From Streptomyces antnestii (GTDB lineage Bacteria > Actinomycetota > Actinomycetes > Streptomycetales > Streptomycetaceae): 64,000 nt of DNA. Position 1 is the stretch's first letter. Every line of letters starts with the position of its first letter. The notes beneath the pieces were generated by a model. That model was given only the letters and a program-made list of their open reading frames with translations, was not told the DNA's origin and searched no databases. Shown in pieces: positions 36,441 through 44,833 of this stretch. The stretch covers positions 930,001-994,000 of the forward strand of contig NZ_RZYA01000001.1 in the NCBI RefSeq assembly GCF_004005495.1, written 5' to 3'. Made by a program: the position numbers and the translations under genes.

Positions 36441-37100
36441 CTACACCTCTGCGATGTCGGTTCGCGCGCCGGCCATGCGCCAGGCCAACACCACGTACTC
36501 CTCGGCGACGGCCTCGGGATCGAGGCGCCCACCCGGGCGAACCCACTCGTTGACGTGCTCGCACATCGCGATGATCGCGAATGCGGTGGCGCTGGTGTCG
36601 GCGAGGGTGAAGTCTCCCGCAGTGTCGCCGTCGCGCAACGTGGTGGAGAAACGCTCGTAGGTCACACGTTGCATCGTTCTCAATGTGTCCTGGTGCTCGG
36701 GCGTGAGAAGGTGTGCGGCCTCGGCCATGCCGACCAGCGAGGCGTACCCGGCCGCGTCGGTGCTTGCGGAGAGCTGCGTCAGTACGTATTTCCTGACCAG
36801 GTCGGCGAGGCGCTGGACCGGGGCGGCGTGCTGCGAGTCCACGATCCGGGCGAAGGCGGTCAGCCGCTCCTCGATCAAGGTGAAGAGAACGGCCTCCTTC
36901 GACGGGAAGTGCCAGTAGAGCGCGGGCGCCGAGATGCCGATGGCCTTGCCTATCGCGGACGTGCTGGTGCCCGCATAGCCGCGGCTGAGGAAGAGGTCCC
37001 GCGCCGTCGAAAGGATCCGCGCGCGCGTGTCGTTGTTCGCATCGGCGTCGTCGACGTGGTGAGAACTCTGCTGTCCGGTGCTCGCAGGCTGGGCGGTCAC
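36441..37100 (-). CDS. TetR-family transcriptional regulator
   Basis: A 219-aa protein with a TetR HTH at about residues 25-70 (RARILSTARDLFLSRGYAGT, then SAPALYWHFPSKEAV) and a helical ligand-binding half. The GTG at 37100 was chosen as the start; the upstream sequence offers only a weak ribosome site. It is one of two regulators in the island. TetR proteins bind palindromes, so it is a candidate for the GTGCA-N3-TGCAC sites, although its own upstream region lacks a copy. Confidence 0.88.
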   Translation of the reverse strand: MTAQPASTGQQSSHHVDDADANNDTRARILSTARDLFLSRGYAGTSTSAIGKAIGISAPALYWHFPSKEAVLFTLIEERLTAFARIVDSQHAAPVQRLADLVRKYVLTQLSASTDAAGYASLVGMAEAAHLLTPEHQDTLRTMQRVTYERFSTTLRDGDTAGDFTLADTSATAFAIIAMCEHVNEWVRPGGRLDPEAVAEEYVVLAWRMAGARTDIAEV

Positions 37101-37281
37101 ACGGTGATCCTACGTGATTCCCCGTACCCTCGGTGAGCGCGATAATTGAAGGAGCTTTCGAAGGAAAAGGAACTTGGGGGCATTATGGAGCCTCGGAGGC
37201 TTTCGCCTTAACGACGTAAAGGCGCGGCACATGTGCGTGGTCGCCCGCACAGGCCGAGATCGGGTCGGATGATCGGCGCCG

Positions 37282-39633
37282 TCAGCCGTGGTTCGTCGGC
37301 ACCTCTGTCCAGATGGTCTTGCCGCCGCGGGTGTACCGGGTGCCCCAACGACCCGTCAACTGGGCGACCAGGAAGAGGCCGCGACCACCCTCGTCGTCGG
37401 GACCGGCGTGCCGCAGGTGGGGCGAGGTGTGGCCGCCGTCGGAGACCTCACAGATCAGAGCCCCGTCCTGGTCGCGAAGCAGGCGCAACAGCACCGGCGG
37501 CCTGCCGTAACGGATGGCGTTGGTCACCAGCTCGCTCACCATCAGCTCGACGACGAACGACAGTTCCTCCAGGCCCCAGGCCGTCAACCGGTCCGCGGCC
37601 CAGGCGCGGGCTGCCGCCACCTCGGCGGGGTCGCTGGACACCGAGAGGCTGGCCATCTGGTCGGTCTCCAGTGCATGGGCCCGGACGACCAGCAGGACCG
37701 CGTCGTCCGGCGCGGGATCGTTGGCGTGCCAGGCCATGATCAGATCCCGCGTCTCCTGGGGGGACAGGTCCTGGTGACGGTCGAGGTTCCGGCAGAGCTC
37801 CACCACACCGGCCTCGGCGTCGGCCTGCTTCCGGCCCGCCACGAGTCCGTCGGTGAACAGCACCAGCAGAGCATTCTCGGGCAGCTCGAACTCAACGCTC
37901 TCGTAGGGAAGTCCGGCCACCCCCGCGACGCCCAGGGGCAGTCCGACGGGGACATCGATCGGAAGCGAGGCGCCGTGCTCCTGGACGAGCAGCGGCGGCA
38001 GATGCCCGGCGCTTGCCACGGTGCAGCGACGGCTGACCGGGTCGTACACCGCGTACAGGCACCGGGCTCCGATTGCCAGGTCCTCCGGGGAATCGGCGCC
38101 GGGGTCGAGCCCTATGGATGCCTGGGCGACCAGGTCGTCGAGACGGCTCAGCAGCTCGTCCGGCGGGAGATCCAGTCCGGCCAGGGCTCTGACCGTGGTG
38201 CGGAGCCGTCCCATCGTCGCGGCGGCGTGCAGTCCGTGGCCGACCACGTCGCCGACCACGAGTCCCACCCGCAGGCCGGACAGCGGAATCACGTCGTACC
38301 AGTCGCCGCCGACGCCCGGTGGACCGGCGGTCGGGGCGTAGTGGTGCGCGACCTCCACGGCGCTGGGCACGGCCAGGGCGCGGGGGAGCAGCTGGCGTTG
38401 CAGGACGAGGGCGGTGGCGCGCTGGTGTACGTAACGACGGGCGTTGTCGAGGCTGATGGCCGCATACGAGACCATCTCTTCGGCCAGGGCCACATCGACC
38501 GCGCTGAACGGATCCCGGGGCGCGATCCGGGTGAAGGTGACGTGGCCGAGTTCCGCGTCGCCGATCCGCAGGGGCAGGACGATCTGCCGGGAGCCGTCGC
38601 GCGCCTCCGCCGATCGCCACTGGACGGGCGGTGCCTGCGCGGGCGGCGCCGACGAGGGCGGGGAACTCTCCGCCACCGGCACGAGCAGAGGCGGCAGTGG
38701 ACCGGGGGTGGCCGGAACGTCCCCGCCGGCGAGGACGGTCTCGACGAGTTCGACCCGGGCGGCGTCCGCGAAGTCGGGCACGGTGAGGGTGACCAACTCC
38801 TGCGCCGTGCGTGTCACGTCCAGCGTCCGGCCGAGGGTGCTGCAGCTGCCCAGCAGGGCCAGACGCTGCTGCGCCTCGTAGCGCCCGGTGATTTCGTACG
38901 CCGACTCGCAGACCCCGAGCACGCGGTCCGCGGGGTCCTGAAGCCGGAAGTAGGTGGCGGACCAGACCCGGTGATGCGCCGGGTCCTGCGGGACGACTCC
39001 GCGAAAGTGCAGGTCCACCACGGGTTCGCCGGTGCGGTAGACCTGGTCGATGATCTCTTCGACCGAGAGGTGCTGGAACTCCGGCGTGAGGATTTCGCCC
39101 TCCAGCATGTCAGGGGCGACGTCACGCAACAGGTGGCCGATCGACCCCCGCGGGACGCCCATCCGGGCCACCGCGTCGTTGAACCAGCGGACGCGGGTGT
39201 CCTGGTCGTAGACCGTCAGCGCAAGGGGCGACTGGGCGAAAAGGCCGGCCAGCATGGCTTGGTCCTGGTTCCAGCGCTCCATCTCGTCCGCGGGCACGGC
39301 GACAATCACCCAGCCTTGTGATGCCCGGCGCGGCCCCGGTGCGGGAACGTAGAGCACCGCCCGAACGTGGGTCCCCGCCCGGTGGCGCAGCAGGCGTGTC
39401 TGGCCCCAGCATTCCAGTCGCTGGTCCGGATCGATGAGGGGGCCGCCGTCCAGCGGCACGAAGAACGTGCGGACTGGCTTTCCGATCACCTCCTCGGGGC
39501 TGAAGCCGAGAAGCTCCTGGGCCGCGTGGTTCCAGCCGATCACGATTCCGTGGGCGTCCACGACCGCGGTCGCGGTCGTCGCGAGGCTGAGCGGACTGCC
39601 GAGGGTCGGTTCATTTGGTGTGGGTGTCGCCAT
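37282..39633 (-). CDS. PAS/GAF sensor PP2C-type phosphatase with HATPase domain
   Basis: A 783-aa cytoplasmic protein. Two PAS domains (about residues 15-125 and 135-260) are followed by a GAF-like domain (270-425). A SpoIIE-type PP2C phosphatase comes next (430-640), with GGDWYDVIPL and VVGDVVGHG holding metal-binding Asp residues and LLVLFTDGLV later. The C-terminal HATPase of the RsbW type (650-780) has ELVTNAIRYG and GGRGLFLV. This layout is widespread in streptomycetes, where it controls anti-sigma/anti-anti-sigma switches. The ATG at 39633 has AAGGCAGG upstream. It lies within the catabolic island and may be a passenger. Confidence 0.9.
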   Translation of the reverse strand: MATPTPNEPTLGSPLSLATTATAVVDAHGIVIGWNHAAQELLGFSPEEVIGKPVRTFFVPLDGGPLIDPDQRLECWGQTRLLRHRAGTHVRAVLYVPAPGPRRASQGWVIVAVPADEMERWNQDQAMLAGLFAQSPLALTVYDQDTRVRWFNDAVARMGVPRGSIGHLLRDVAPDMLEGEILTPEFQHLSVEEIIDQVYRTGEPVVDLHFRGVVPQDPAHHRVWSATYFRLQDPADRVLGVCESAYEITGRYEAQQRLALLGSCSTLGRTLDVTRTAQELVTLTVPDFADAARVELVETVLAGGDVPATPGPLPPLLVPVAESSPPSSAPPAQAPPVQWRSAEARDGSRQIVLPLRIGDAELGHVTFTRIAPRDPFSAVDVALAEEMVSYAAISLDNARRYVHQRATALVLQRQLLPRALAVPSAVEVAHHYAPTAGPPGVGGDWYDVIPLSGLRVGLVVGDVVGHGLHAAATMGRLRTTVRALAGLDLPPDELLSRLDDLVAQASIGLDPGADSPEDLAIGARCLYAVYDPVSRRCTVASAGHLPPLLVQEHGASLPIDVPVGLPLGVAGVAGLPYESVEFELPENALLVLFTDGLVAGRKQADAEAGVVELCRNLDRHQDLSPQETRDLIMAWHANDPAPDDAVLLVVRAHALETDQMASLSVSSDPAEVAAARAWAADRLTAWGLEELSFVVELMVSELVTNAIRYGRPPVLLRLLRDQDGALICEVSDGGHTSPHLRHAGPDDEGGRGLFLVAQLTGRWGTRYTRGGKTIWTEVPTNHG

Positions 39634-39747
39634 GACGACCTGCCTTGGGGAATGAGCCCGCCTCTGTGATCACGCTACCGGCATCTCAAGACGGTCGCCC
39701 GACGTGGTCGACGGCCGATGGTGCCTGACATCGATCTCGGCTACCGG

Positions 39748-39760
39748 GTGCACTGTGCAC
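39748..39760. promoter_or_regulatory. Regulon palindrome site 2 (GTGCA-CTG-TGCAC)
   Basis: A perfect match to the 13-bp palindrome, 108 bp before the start of the biotin-carrier gene and thus of the carboxylase operon. Confidence 0.6.
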
Positions 39761-39868
39761 TGAAGGCGGTCCCGATACGCGGCAGATCGACGCAGCGCAC
39801 ACCCGGTGATGTCCGCGACGGTTGGACCGGCAGAGACGCTGGTCAGTCCGACCTTGAGAGGAGAACCG

Positions 39869-40087
39869 ATGAGCAGCTGCGTGATCACCGCTGACACCCC
39901 CGCGACCGTATGGAAGGTCCTCGCCGGGGAGGGTGACACCGTCAGTGACGGCGACACCCTGATGATCCTCGAGGCCATGAAGATGGAGATCCCTGTGGAG
40001 GCCGAGCAGGACGGCGTGGTTGCACGGATCCTCGTTGCCGAGGGAGACCTCGTGGAGATGGATCAGCGGCTGGTCGAGCTGGTATGA
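39869..40087 (+). CDS. Biotin carboxyl carrier protein (stand-alone biotinyl domain)
   Basis: A 72-aa biotinyl domain with the acceptor motif EAMKM (biotinylated Lys38). It lacks the N-terminal extension of AccB-type carriers, so it is a minimal carrier. AGAGGAG lies upstream of the ATG. Its stop overlaps the biotin carboxylase start by four bases, and the carboxyltransferase follows. The three together form a complete acyl-CoA carboxylase. Separate small carriers of this type are unusual in actinomycetes, where the carboxylase and carrier are normally fused. Confidence 0.92.
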   Translation: MSSCVITADTPATVWKVLAGEGDTVSDGDTLMILEAMKMEIPVEAEQDGVVARILVAEGDLVEMDQRLVELV

Positions 40088-41460
40088 CGGAGCAACACGT
40101 GCGCTACTTCAACCGGGTGCTGGTTGCCAACCGCGGAGAGATCGCGCTGCGGGTGATCCGAACCCTGCAGGAACTCTCGATCGCGTCGGTCGCTGTCTAC
40201 TCCGACGCGGACACGGACTCGGCTCACGTCGTAGCCGCCGACCATGCCGTGCACATCGGTGGATCGCCCGTGGCGGAGAGCTACCTGCGCATCGACCGCA
40301 TCATCGAGGCGGCCCTCTCGTCCGGCGCAGACGCCATTCACCCAGGATACGGACTGCTGTCGGAGAATCCGGACATGGTCGAGGCGTGCGAGCGCGCCGG
40401 TCTGGTCTGGATCGGGCCGTCGGCGAGCGCGATGCGTGCCATGGGCTCGAAGCTGAATGCCCGACGCCTGATGATCAAGGCCGGGGTGCCCGTCGTCCCC
40501 GGGGGGACGGAGCCGATAGCGGACGAGGAGGCCGCCCTCGCCGCTGCCGAGTCCCTCGGATATCCAGTGGCGTTCAAAGCATCCGGAGCCGGTGGCGGCA
40601 AGGGCTTCCGTGTCGCGCACCACGCATCCGACGTGCCGGCCGCCTTCACCGGAGCGGCGGGCGAGGGTGAGCGGTTCTTCGGGGATCCGACGGTCTACGC
40701 CGAGCGCTATCTCGCGAACCCCCGCCACGTCGAGGTGCAGATTCTCGCCGACCAGCACGGGTCGGTCATCCACCTGCACGAGCGCGACTGCTCCGTGCAG
40801 CGGCGCCACCAGAAGCTCGTCGAGGAGGCACCGGCGCCGGCGGTGAGCGCCGAACTGCGCGCGGCCATCGGCGAGATCGCGATCGCCGCGGCTCGATCCA
40901 CGGGGTACGTCTCGGCCGGCACGATCGAAGGCCTGCTGGACGGAGACCAGTTCTACTTCCTCGAGATGAACACGCGGATCCAGGTCGAGCACCCGGTGAC
41001 GGAGATGATCACGGGGGTCGACATCGTCGCCGAGCAGCTGCGCATCGCGGCCGGCCATCCGCTCACGTTGGCCCAGGAAGCTGTACGCCTCAGCGGCCAT
41101 GCCATCGAGTGCCGGATCAACGCGGAGAACGCGGCCAAGAACTTCCTTCCCTCGCCGGTTCGGATCGGGGACTATCGCGAGCCGTCCGGAGAGGGAGTCC
41201 GTGTCGACTCGGGTGTCCGAGCGGGCGATGCCGTGCACCAGTGGTACGACCCCTTGATCGCCAAGCTCGTGGTCTGGGCCGAGGACCGGGATGCAGCCAC
41301 GGACAGGATGCTGGCTGCGCTGCGTGACTTCACGATCAGCGGTCCGGCGACCCTGCTGCCCTTCCATGCGGCACTGCTGAGCACGGATCAGTGGCGACGG
41401 GGAGAAACCTGCGCCGACCTGTTGGCCGATCGCGCATGGCTGAGAAGCACTGCCGGGTGA
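40084..41460 (+). CDS. Biotin carboxylase subunit
   Basis: A 458-aa ATP-grasp enzyme that carboxylates the biotin carried by the preceding protein. It shows the Gly-rich ATP loop (GAGGGKGFRV at about residue 170), the YAERYL region, and the MNTRIQVEHPVTEM signature with catalytic Glu/Asn/Arg near 295-305. The length is normal for AccC. It is coupled to the carrier gene (ATGA). It has no fused carrier domain, consistent with the stand-alone carrier. Bicarbonate and ATP are the expected co-substrates; the acyl-CoA is set by the next gene. Confidence 0.93.
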   Translation: MTEQHVRYFNRVLVANRGEIALRVIRTLQELSIASVAVYSDADTDSAHVVAADHAVHIGGSPVAESYLRIDRIIEAALSSGADAIHPGYGLLSENPDMVEACERAGLVWIGPSASAMRAMGSKLNARRLMIKAGVPVVPGGTEPIADEEAALAAAESLGYPVAFKASGAGGGKGFRVAHHASDVPAAFTGAAGEGERFFGDPTVYAERYLANPRHVEVQILADQHGSVIHLHERDCSVQRRHQKLVEEAPAPAVSAELRAAIGEIAIAAARSTGYVSAGTIEGLLDGDQFYFLEMNTRIQVEHPVTEMITGVDIVAEQLRIAAGHPLTLAQEAVRLSGHAIECRINAENAAKNFLPSPVRIGDYREPSGEGVRVDSGVRAGDAVHQWYDPLIAKLVVWAEDRDAATDRMLAALRDFTISGPATLLPFHAALLSTDQWRRGETCADLLADRAWLRSTAG

Positions 41461-41568
41461 ACGGGTCTGCGGCCTGCTGGACGGACATCAGTGGTGCCCA
41501 CGACCCACTGGAGACAGGAACGGCCTCTGGCATCGACGCGTCGAGCCCGGCTGATCGGAGAGGAAGAG

Positions 41569-43137
41569 ATGAGCTTTACTTGGAAGGGCGCGCTGCAGGA
41601 GCTGCAGGACCGTCGTAGCCGCGCACGCGAGCTCGGCGGCGCAAGGCGCATCGCCCGCGCGCACGAACAGGGCAGGTACACGATCCGCGAGCGGATCGAG
41701 CGCTCGACGACCAGCTTCACCGAGATCGGCGAGCTCGCCTGCTACGAGGACGTCGACGCCACCGGCCAGTCGCTGGACACGCTCCCGTCCAGCTACGTGT
41801 GTGGTCTGGCGGAGTTCGCCGGGCGGACGGTGGCGCTCGGAGGTGAGGACTTCACCGTTCGCGGCGGCGCTCCGACCTCCTACCTCGGGCGCATGAAGGG
41901 CGGCCTCGGCGGCTTCGTCGAGGATCTGGCCCACGAGTACCGGATCCCTCTGGTCATGTTCCTCGAGGGGATCGGCGGCGACGTGGCCGCCCAGGCCGAG
42001 AAGGGCTACGCATACCTGGCCAGCTCGGTGAGCATGCAGCGGCCGATCGAGTTGCTGTCTCAGGTCCCGGTCCTGGGCATGATCAGTGGTGCCGCGGTCG
42101 GAGCGACTGCCGGTCGAGCCGTGCTCACGCACTTCTCTGTCATGACGAAGGACTCCGTCCTCTTCGCCGGCGGCCCGCCGTTGGTCCGGCGGGCTCTCGG
42201 CATCGACGTCGACAAGCACGAGCTCGGCGGTGGCGCACTCCACACCGGAGTGTCGGGAGCGATCGACAACCTCGCCGAGGATGAGGACGACGCGATCCGC
42301 CAGATGCAGACCGTGCTGAGCTACCTGCCTCAGAACGTGTGGGAGATGCCACCGCGGGGGGAGCGTTCGGACCCGGTTGACCGCCGTGCAGAGGAACTTC
42401 TGGACATCATTCCCGAGGAGAGGCGGCGACCGTACCGCGTCGACAAGATGATCCGCGCGGTGGTCGACAACGACTCGTTCTTCCAGGTCGGCCCCAAGTG
42501 GGGCCGTTCGCTCGTGACCGGCTTCGCCCGGATGGACGGGATCCCGGTCGGCGTGATCGCCAACAACCCCGGGGTGCTGGGCGGTGCTATTGATGCCAAG
42601 GCTGCGGAGAAGCAGATCCGGTTCGTCGACACGTGCAGTACCTTCCACCTGCCGATCGTCTACTTCGTCGATGTGCCGGGTTTCATGGTCGGCCCCGACG
42701 CGGAGCGGTCGAGCACGATCCGGTGGGGGATGCGTGCCGTCCAATCGCTGGCGGAGGCAGAGGTTCCCGTGGTGACGGTCCAGGTTCGCAAGGCGTTCGG
42801 GATGGCGGTCAACGCCACCTCCAACCCCGATCGCCTCGGCCTGCGGCTTGCGTGGCCGTCGGGAGAGTGGGGTGACCTGCCCGTCGAGGGCGGAGTCGAG
42901 GCCGGGTTCCGGAGGGAGATCGAGGCGGCCGAGGATCCTGTGGCGTACCGGAGGCTCGTGGAGGAGCGCATGCTGGGGCTCTCTGATCCGTTCAAGACTG
43001 CGGAGCACTTCGGTGTCGAGCAGATGATCGACCCACGGGAGACCCGCGAGGTCGTCTGCCGGTTCCTCGAGGCGTCCCTCCACCGGGTGCGGACGAGTCT
43101 CGGCCCCTCGCAGCGTCAGTGGCGTCCGAGGCCGTGA
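41569..43137 (+). CDS. Acyl-CoA carboxylase carboxyltransferase subunit
   Basis: A 522-aa carboxyltransferase of the PCC/MCC/GCC beta type with two crotonase-like halves. The N-terminal half includes GGEDFTVRGGAPTSYLG and ISGAAVGATAGRAV. The C-terminal half includes GVIANNPGVLGGAID and VDVPGFMVGPDAE. I chose the ATG at 41569 because GAGAGGAAGAG precedes it. It follows the biotin carboxylase by 108 bp. The acyl-CoA specificity cannot be read by eye; propionyl-, methylcrotonyl- and geranyl-type substrates are all possible. The island context favours a branched or terpenoid acyl-CoA, but that is inference. Confidence 0.9.
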   Translation: MSFTWKGALQELQDRRSRARELGGARRIARAHEQGRYTIRERIERSTTSFTEIGELACYEDVDATGQSLDTLPSSYVCGLAEFAGRTVALGGEDFTVRGGAPTSYLGRMKGGLGGFVEDLAHEYRIPLVMFLEGIGGDVAAQAEKGYAYLASSVSMQRPIELLSQVPVLGMISGAAVGATAGRAVLTHFSVMTKDSVLFAGGPPLVRRALGIDVDKHELGGGALHTGVSGAIDNLAEDEDDAIRQMQTVLSYLPQNVWEMPPRGERSDPVDRRAEELLDIIPEERRRPYRVDKMIRAVVDNDSFFQVGPKWGRSLVTGFARMDGIPVGVIANNPGVLGGAIDAKAAEKQIRFVDTCSTFHLPIVYFVDVPGFMVGPDAERSSTIRWGMRAVQSLAEAEVPVVTVQVRKAFGMAVNATSNPDRLGLRLAWPSGEWGDLPVEGGVEAGFRREIEAAEDPVAYRRLVEERMLGLSDPFKTAEHFGVEQMIDPRETREVVCRFLEASLHRVRTSLGPSQRQWRPRP

Positions 43138-43169
43138 GGAGACACCGGATCTTTCAACGGAGATTTTCA

Positions 43170-43283
43170 GTGAACACCAGGCGCTTCATGCGGTCTGCGA
43201 CCGCAGTGCAGGCAAAGGCGGTTGCGCCACCGTTTCCCGTGCCGGCCGGCTGGCTCAGCCGCCGGCAGAGTGCCACGAGCTGA
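43170..43283 (+). CDS. Possible 37-aa small protein between carboxylase and ligase genes
   Basis: A GTG start with GGAG seven bases upstream opens a 37-codon frame (NTRRFMRSATAVQAKAV, then PPFPVPAGWLSRRQ), ending 14 bp before the ligase start. Actinomycete acyl-CoA carboxylases often have a small epsilon subunit in this position, but this peptide is shorter than usual and I see no clear epsilon motif. It may be a leader peptide or not a gene. Confidence 0.3.
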   Translation: MNTRRFMRSATAVQAKAVAPPFPVPAGWLSRRQSATS

Positions 43284-43297
43284 GGGGCGATACGACG

Positions 43298-44833
43298 ATG
43301 CATGTTCCGGCAACGCCACTTGACTTCCTGAAGCGCAGCGAAACGCTGTTCGCCGACCGCACCGCGGTCGTTGACGGCGACCGACGATTCACCTACGGCG
43401 AGTTCGCCGATCGCTGCCGGCGCGCGGGAGGGGCACTCGAGGCTCTGGGCATCCGCCCGGGCGACCGGGTCGCGCTCCTGTGCCGCAACAGCACTCTGAT
43501 GCTGGAGGCGCACTACGCCGTCCCCAGCCTCGGTGCGGTGCTCGTCCCTCTCAACTTCCGTCTGCTGCCGGAGGAACTGCAGCGTCTGATCGACCACTCG
43601 GGCGCCGGCCTCATCCTGTACGACGACGAGTTCGAGTCGGCGGCAGCACAGTTGGGCTGTCGGCGTCTGAGCGCGAGTGAGTACGAGGAAGCGATCGATG
43701 GGGCAGACCCTGTGCTGTGCGAGGTCGCGGACGAGCACGATCTCCTGTCGATCAACTACACCAGCGGCACGACCGGGCGTCCCAAGGGCGTCATGTACGA
43801 CCACCGGGGCGCCTATCTGCAGGCGCTTGCCATGGTGACGCACGGCCGTCTTGACTTGCGGACCAACTATCTGTGGACCCTGCCGATGTTCCACTGCAAC
43901 GGGTGGACATTCGTCTGGGCCGTGACGGCGGCCGGCGGCACACACGTGTGTCTTGATGCCATCGACCCCAAGCGGATCTGGGAGATGATCGGGCGTCTGA
44001 GTATCACCCACCTCAACGCTGCGCCGACCGTCCTGATCAGCCTGGCCAACGAAGAGTCCGCCCGTGCGGTGGGAGGTCAGCCGCTGCGGGTCGGCACGGG
44101 TGGTGCTCCCCCCTCACCGTCCCTGCTCTCCAGGCTCGCCGACTTCAACATCGACGTCACGCACCTTTACGGGCTCACCGAGACTTATGGCCCGGCAGCC
44201 GTGTGCGCGTGGCAACCCGAGTGGTCCGAGCTGCCCATGGCCGAGCAGGCACAGCTCAAAGCCCGGCAGGGCAACGCGAACATTCTCGGCGGCCTCCACC
44301 GGGTCGTCGACCCTCAGGGGCGCGATGTGCCGGCCGACGGCGAGACCGTGGGGGAGGTGATCCTGCGCGGGAACAACGTGATGCGCGGGTACTTTCGTGA
44401 TCCCGAGGCGACGAACGAGGCGCTCAGAGGTGGTTGGTTCCACTCGGGTGATCTGGCGGTCATGCACCCCGACGGCTACTTCGAGCTGCGGGACCGGGCG
44501 AAGGACATCATCATCGCGGGCGGCGAGAACATCGCCTCGATCGAGGTCGAGCAAGCGCTCGCGGCTCACGAAGACGTCATCGAGGTCGCCGTGGTGGGCG
44601 CGAGCCATCACCACTGGGGTGAGGTTCCCGTGGCGTACGTCGTGCGTCGCGCTGGAGCGGTTCTCGACCAGGACACCCTGATCCGGTTCGCCCGGAAGTC
44701 GCTGGCCGGCTTCAAGGTGCCCAAGGAGATTCGCTTCGTCGAGGACCTGCCCAAGACGGCGACGGGCAAGGTGCAGAAGTACCTGCTGCGCACGTCGGGC
44801 CCGGTCGCGAAATCGGCCGGAGCGCAGAGATGA
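43298..44833 (+). CDS. Acyl-CoA synthetase (AMP-forming)
   Basis: A 511-aa ANL-superfamily ligase with the ATP-binding loop YTSGTTGRPKG near residue 155, an LYGLTETYG motif near 290, and the C-terminal hinge and Lys motif (GEVILRGNN, later LPKTATGKVQKYLL). It activates a carboxylic acid to its CoA thioester. It follows the carboxylase genes and overlaps the next ligase gene by four bases, so the operon makes two ligases. The acid could be a product of the upstream oxidation steps. The specificity is unknown. Confidence 0.9.
   Translation: MHVPATPLDFLKRSETLFADRTAVVDGDRRFTYGEFADRCRRAGGALEALGIRPGDRVALLCRNSTLMLEAHYAVPSLGAVLVPLNFRLLPEELQRLIDHSGAGLILYDDEFESAAAQLGCRRLSASEYEEAIDGADPVLCEVADEHDLLSINYTSGTTGRPKGVMYDHRGAYLQALAMVTHGRLDLRTNYLWTLPMFHCNGWTFVWAVTAAGGTHVCLDAIDPKRIWEMIGRLSITHLNAAPTVLISLANEESARAVGGQPLRVGTGGAPPSPSLLSRLADFNIDVTHLYGLTETYGPAAVCAWQPEWSELPMAEQAQLKARQGNANILGGLHRVVDPQGRDVPADGETVGEVILRGNNVMRGYFRDPEATNEALRGGWFHSGDLAVMHPDGYFELRDRAKDIIIAGGENIASIEVEQALAAHEDVIEVAVVGASHHHWGEVPVAYVVRRAGAVLDQDTLIRFARKSLAGFKVPKEIRFVEDLPKTATGKVQKYLLRTSGPVAKSAGAQR

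Noticed and set aside
43170..43283. Epsilon subunit of the acyl-CoA carboxylase
   Set aside because: The position fits, but the peptide is too short and lacks a clear epsilon pattern. It is kept only as a possible small ORF.
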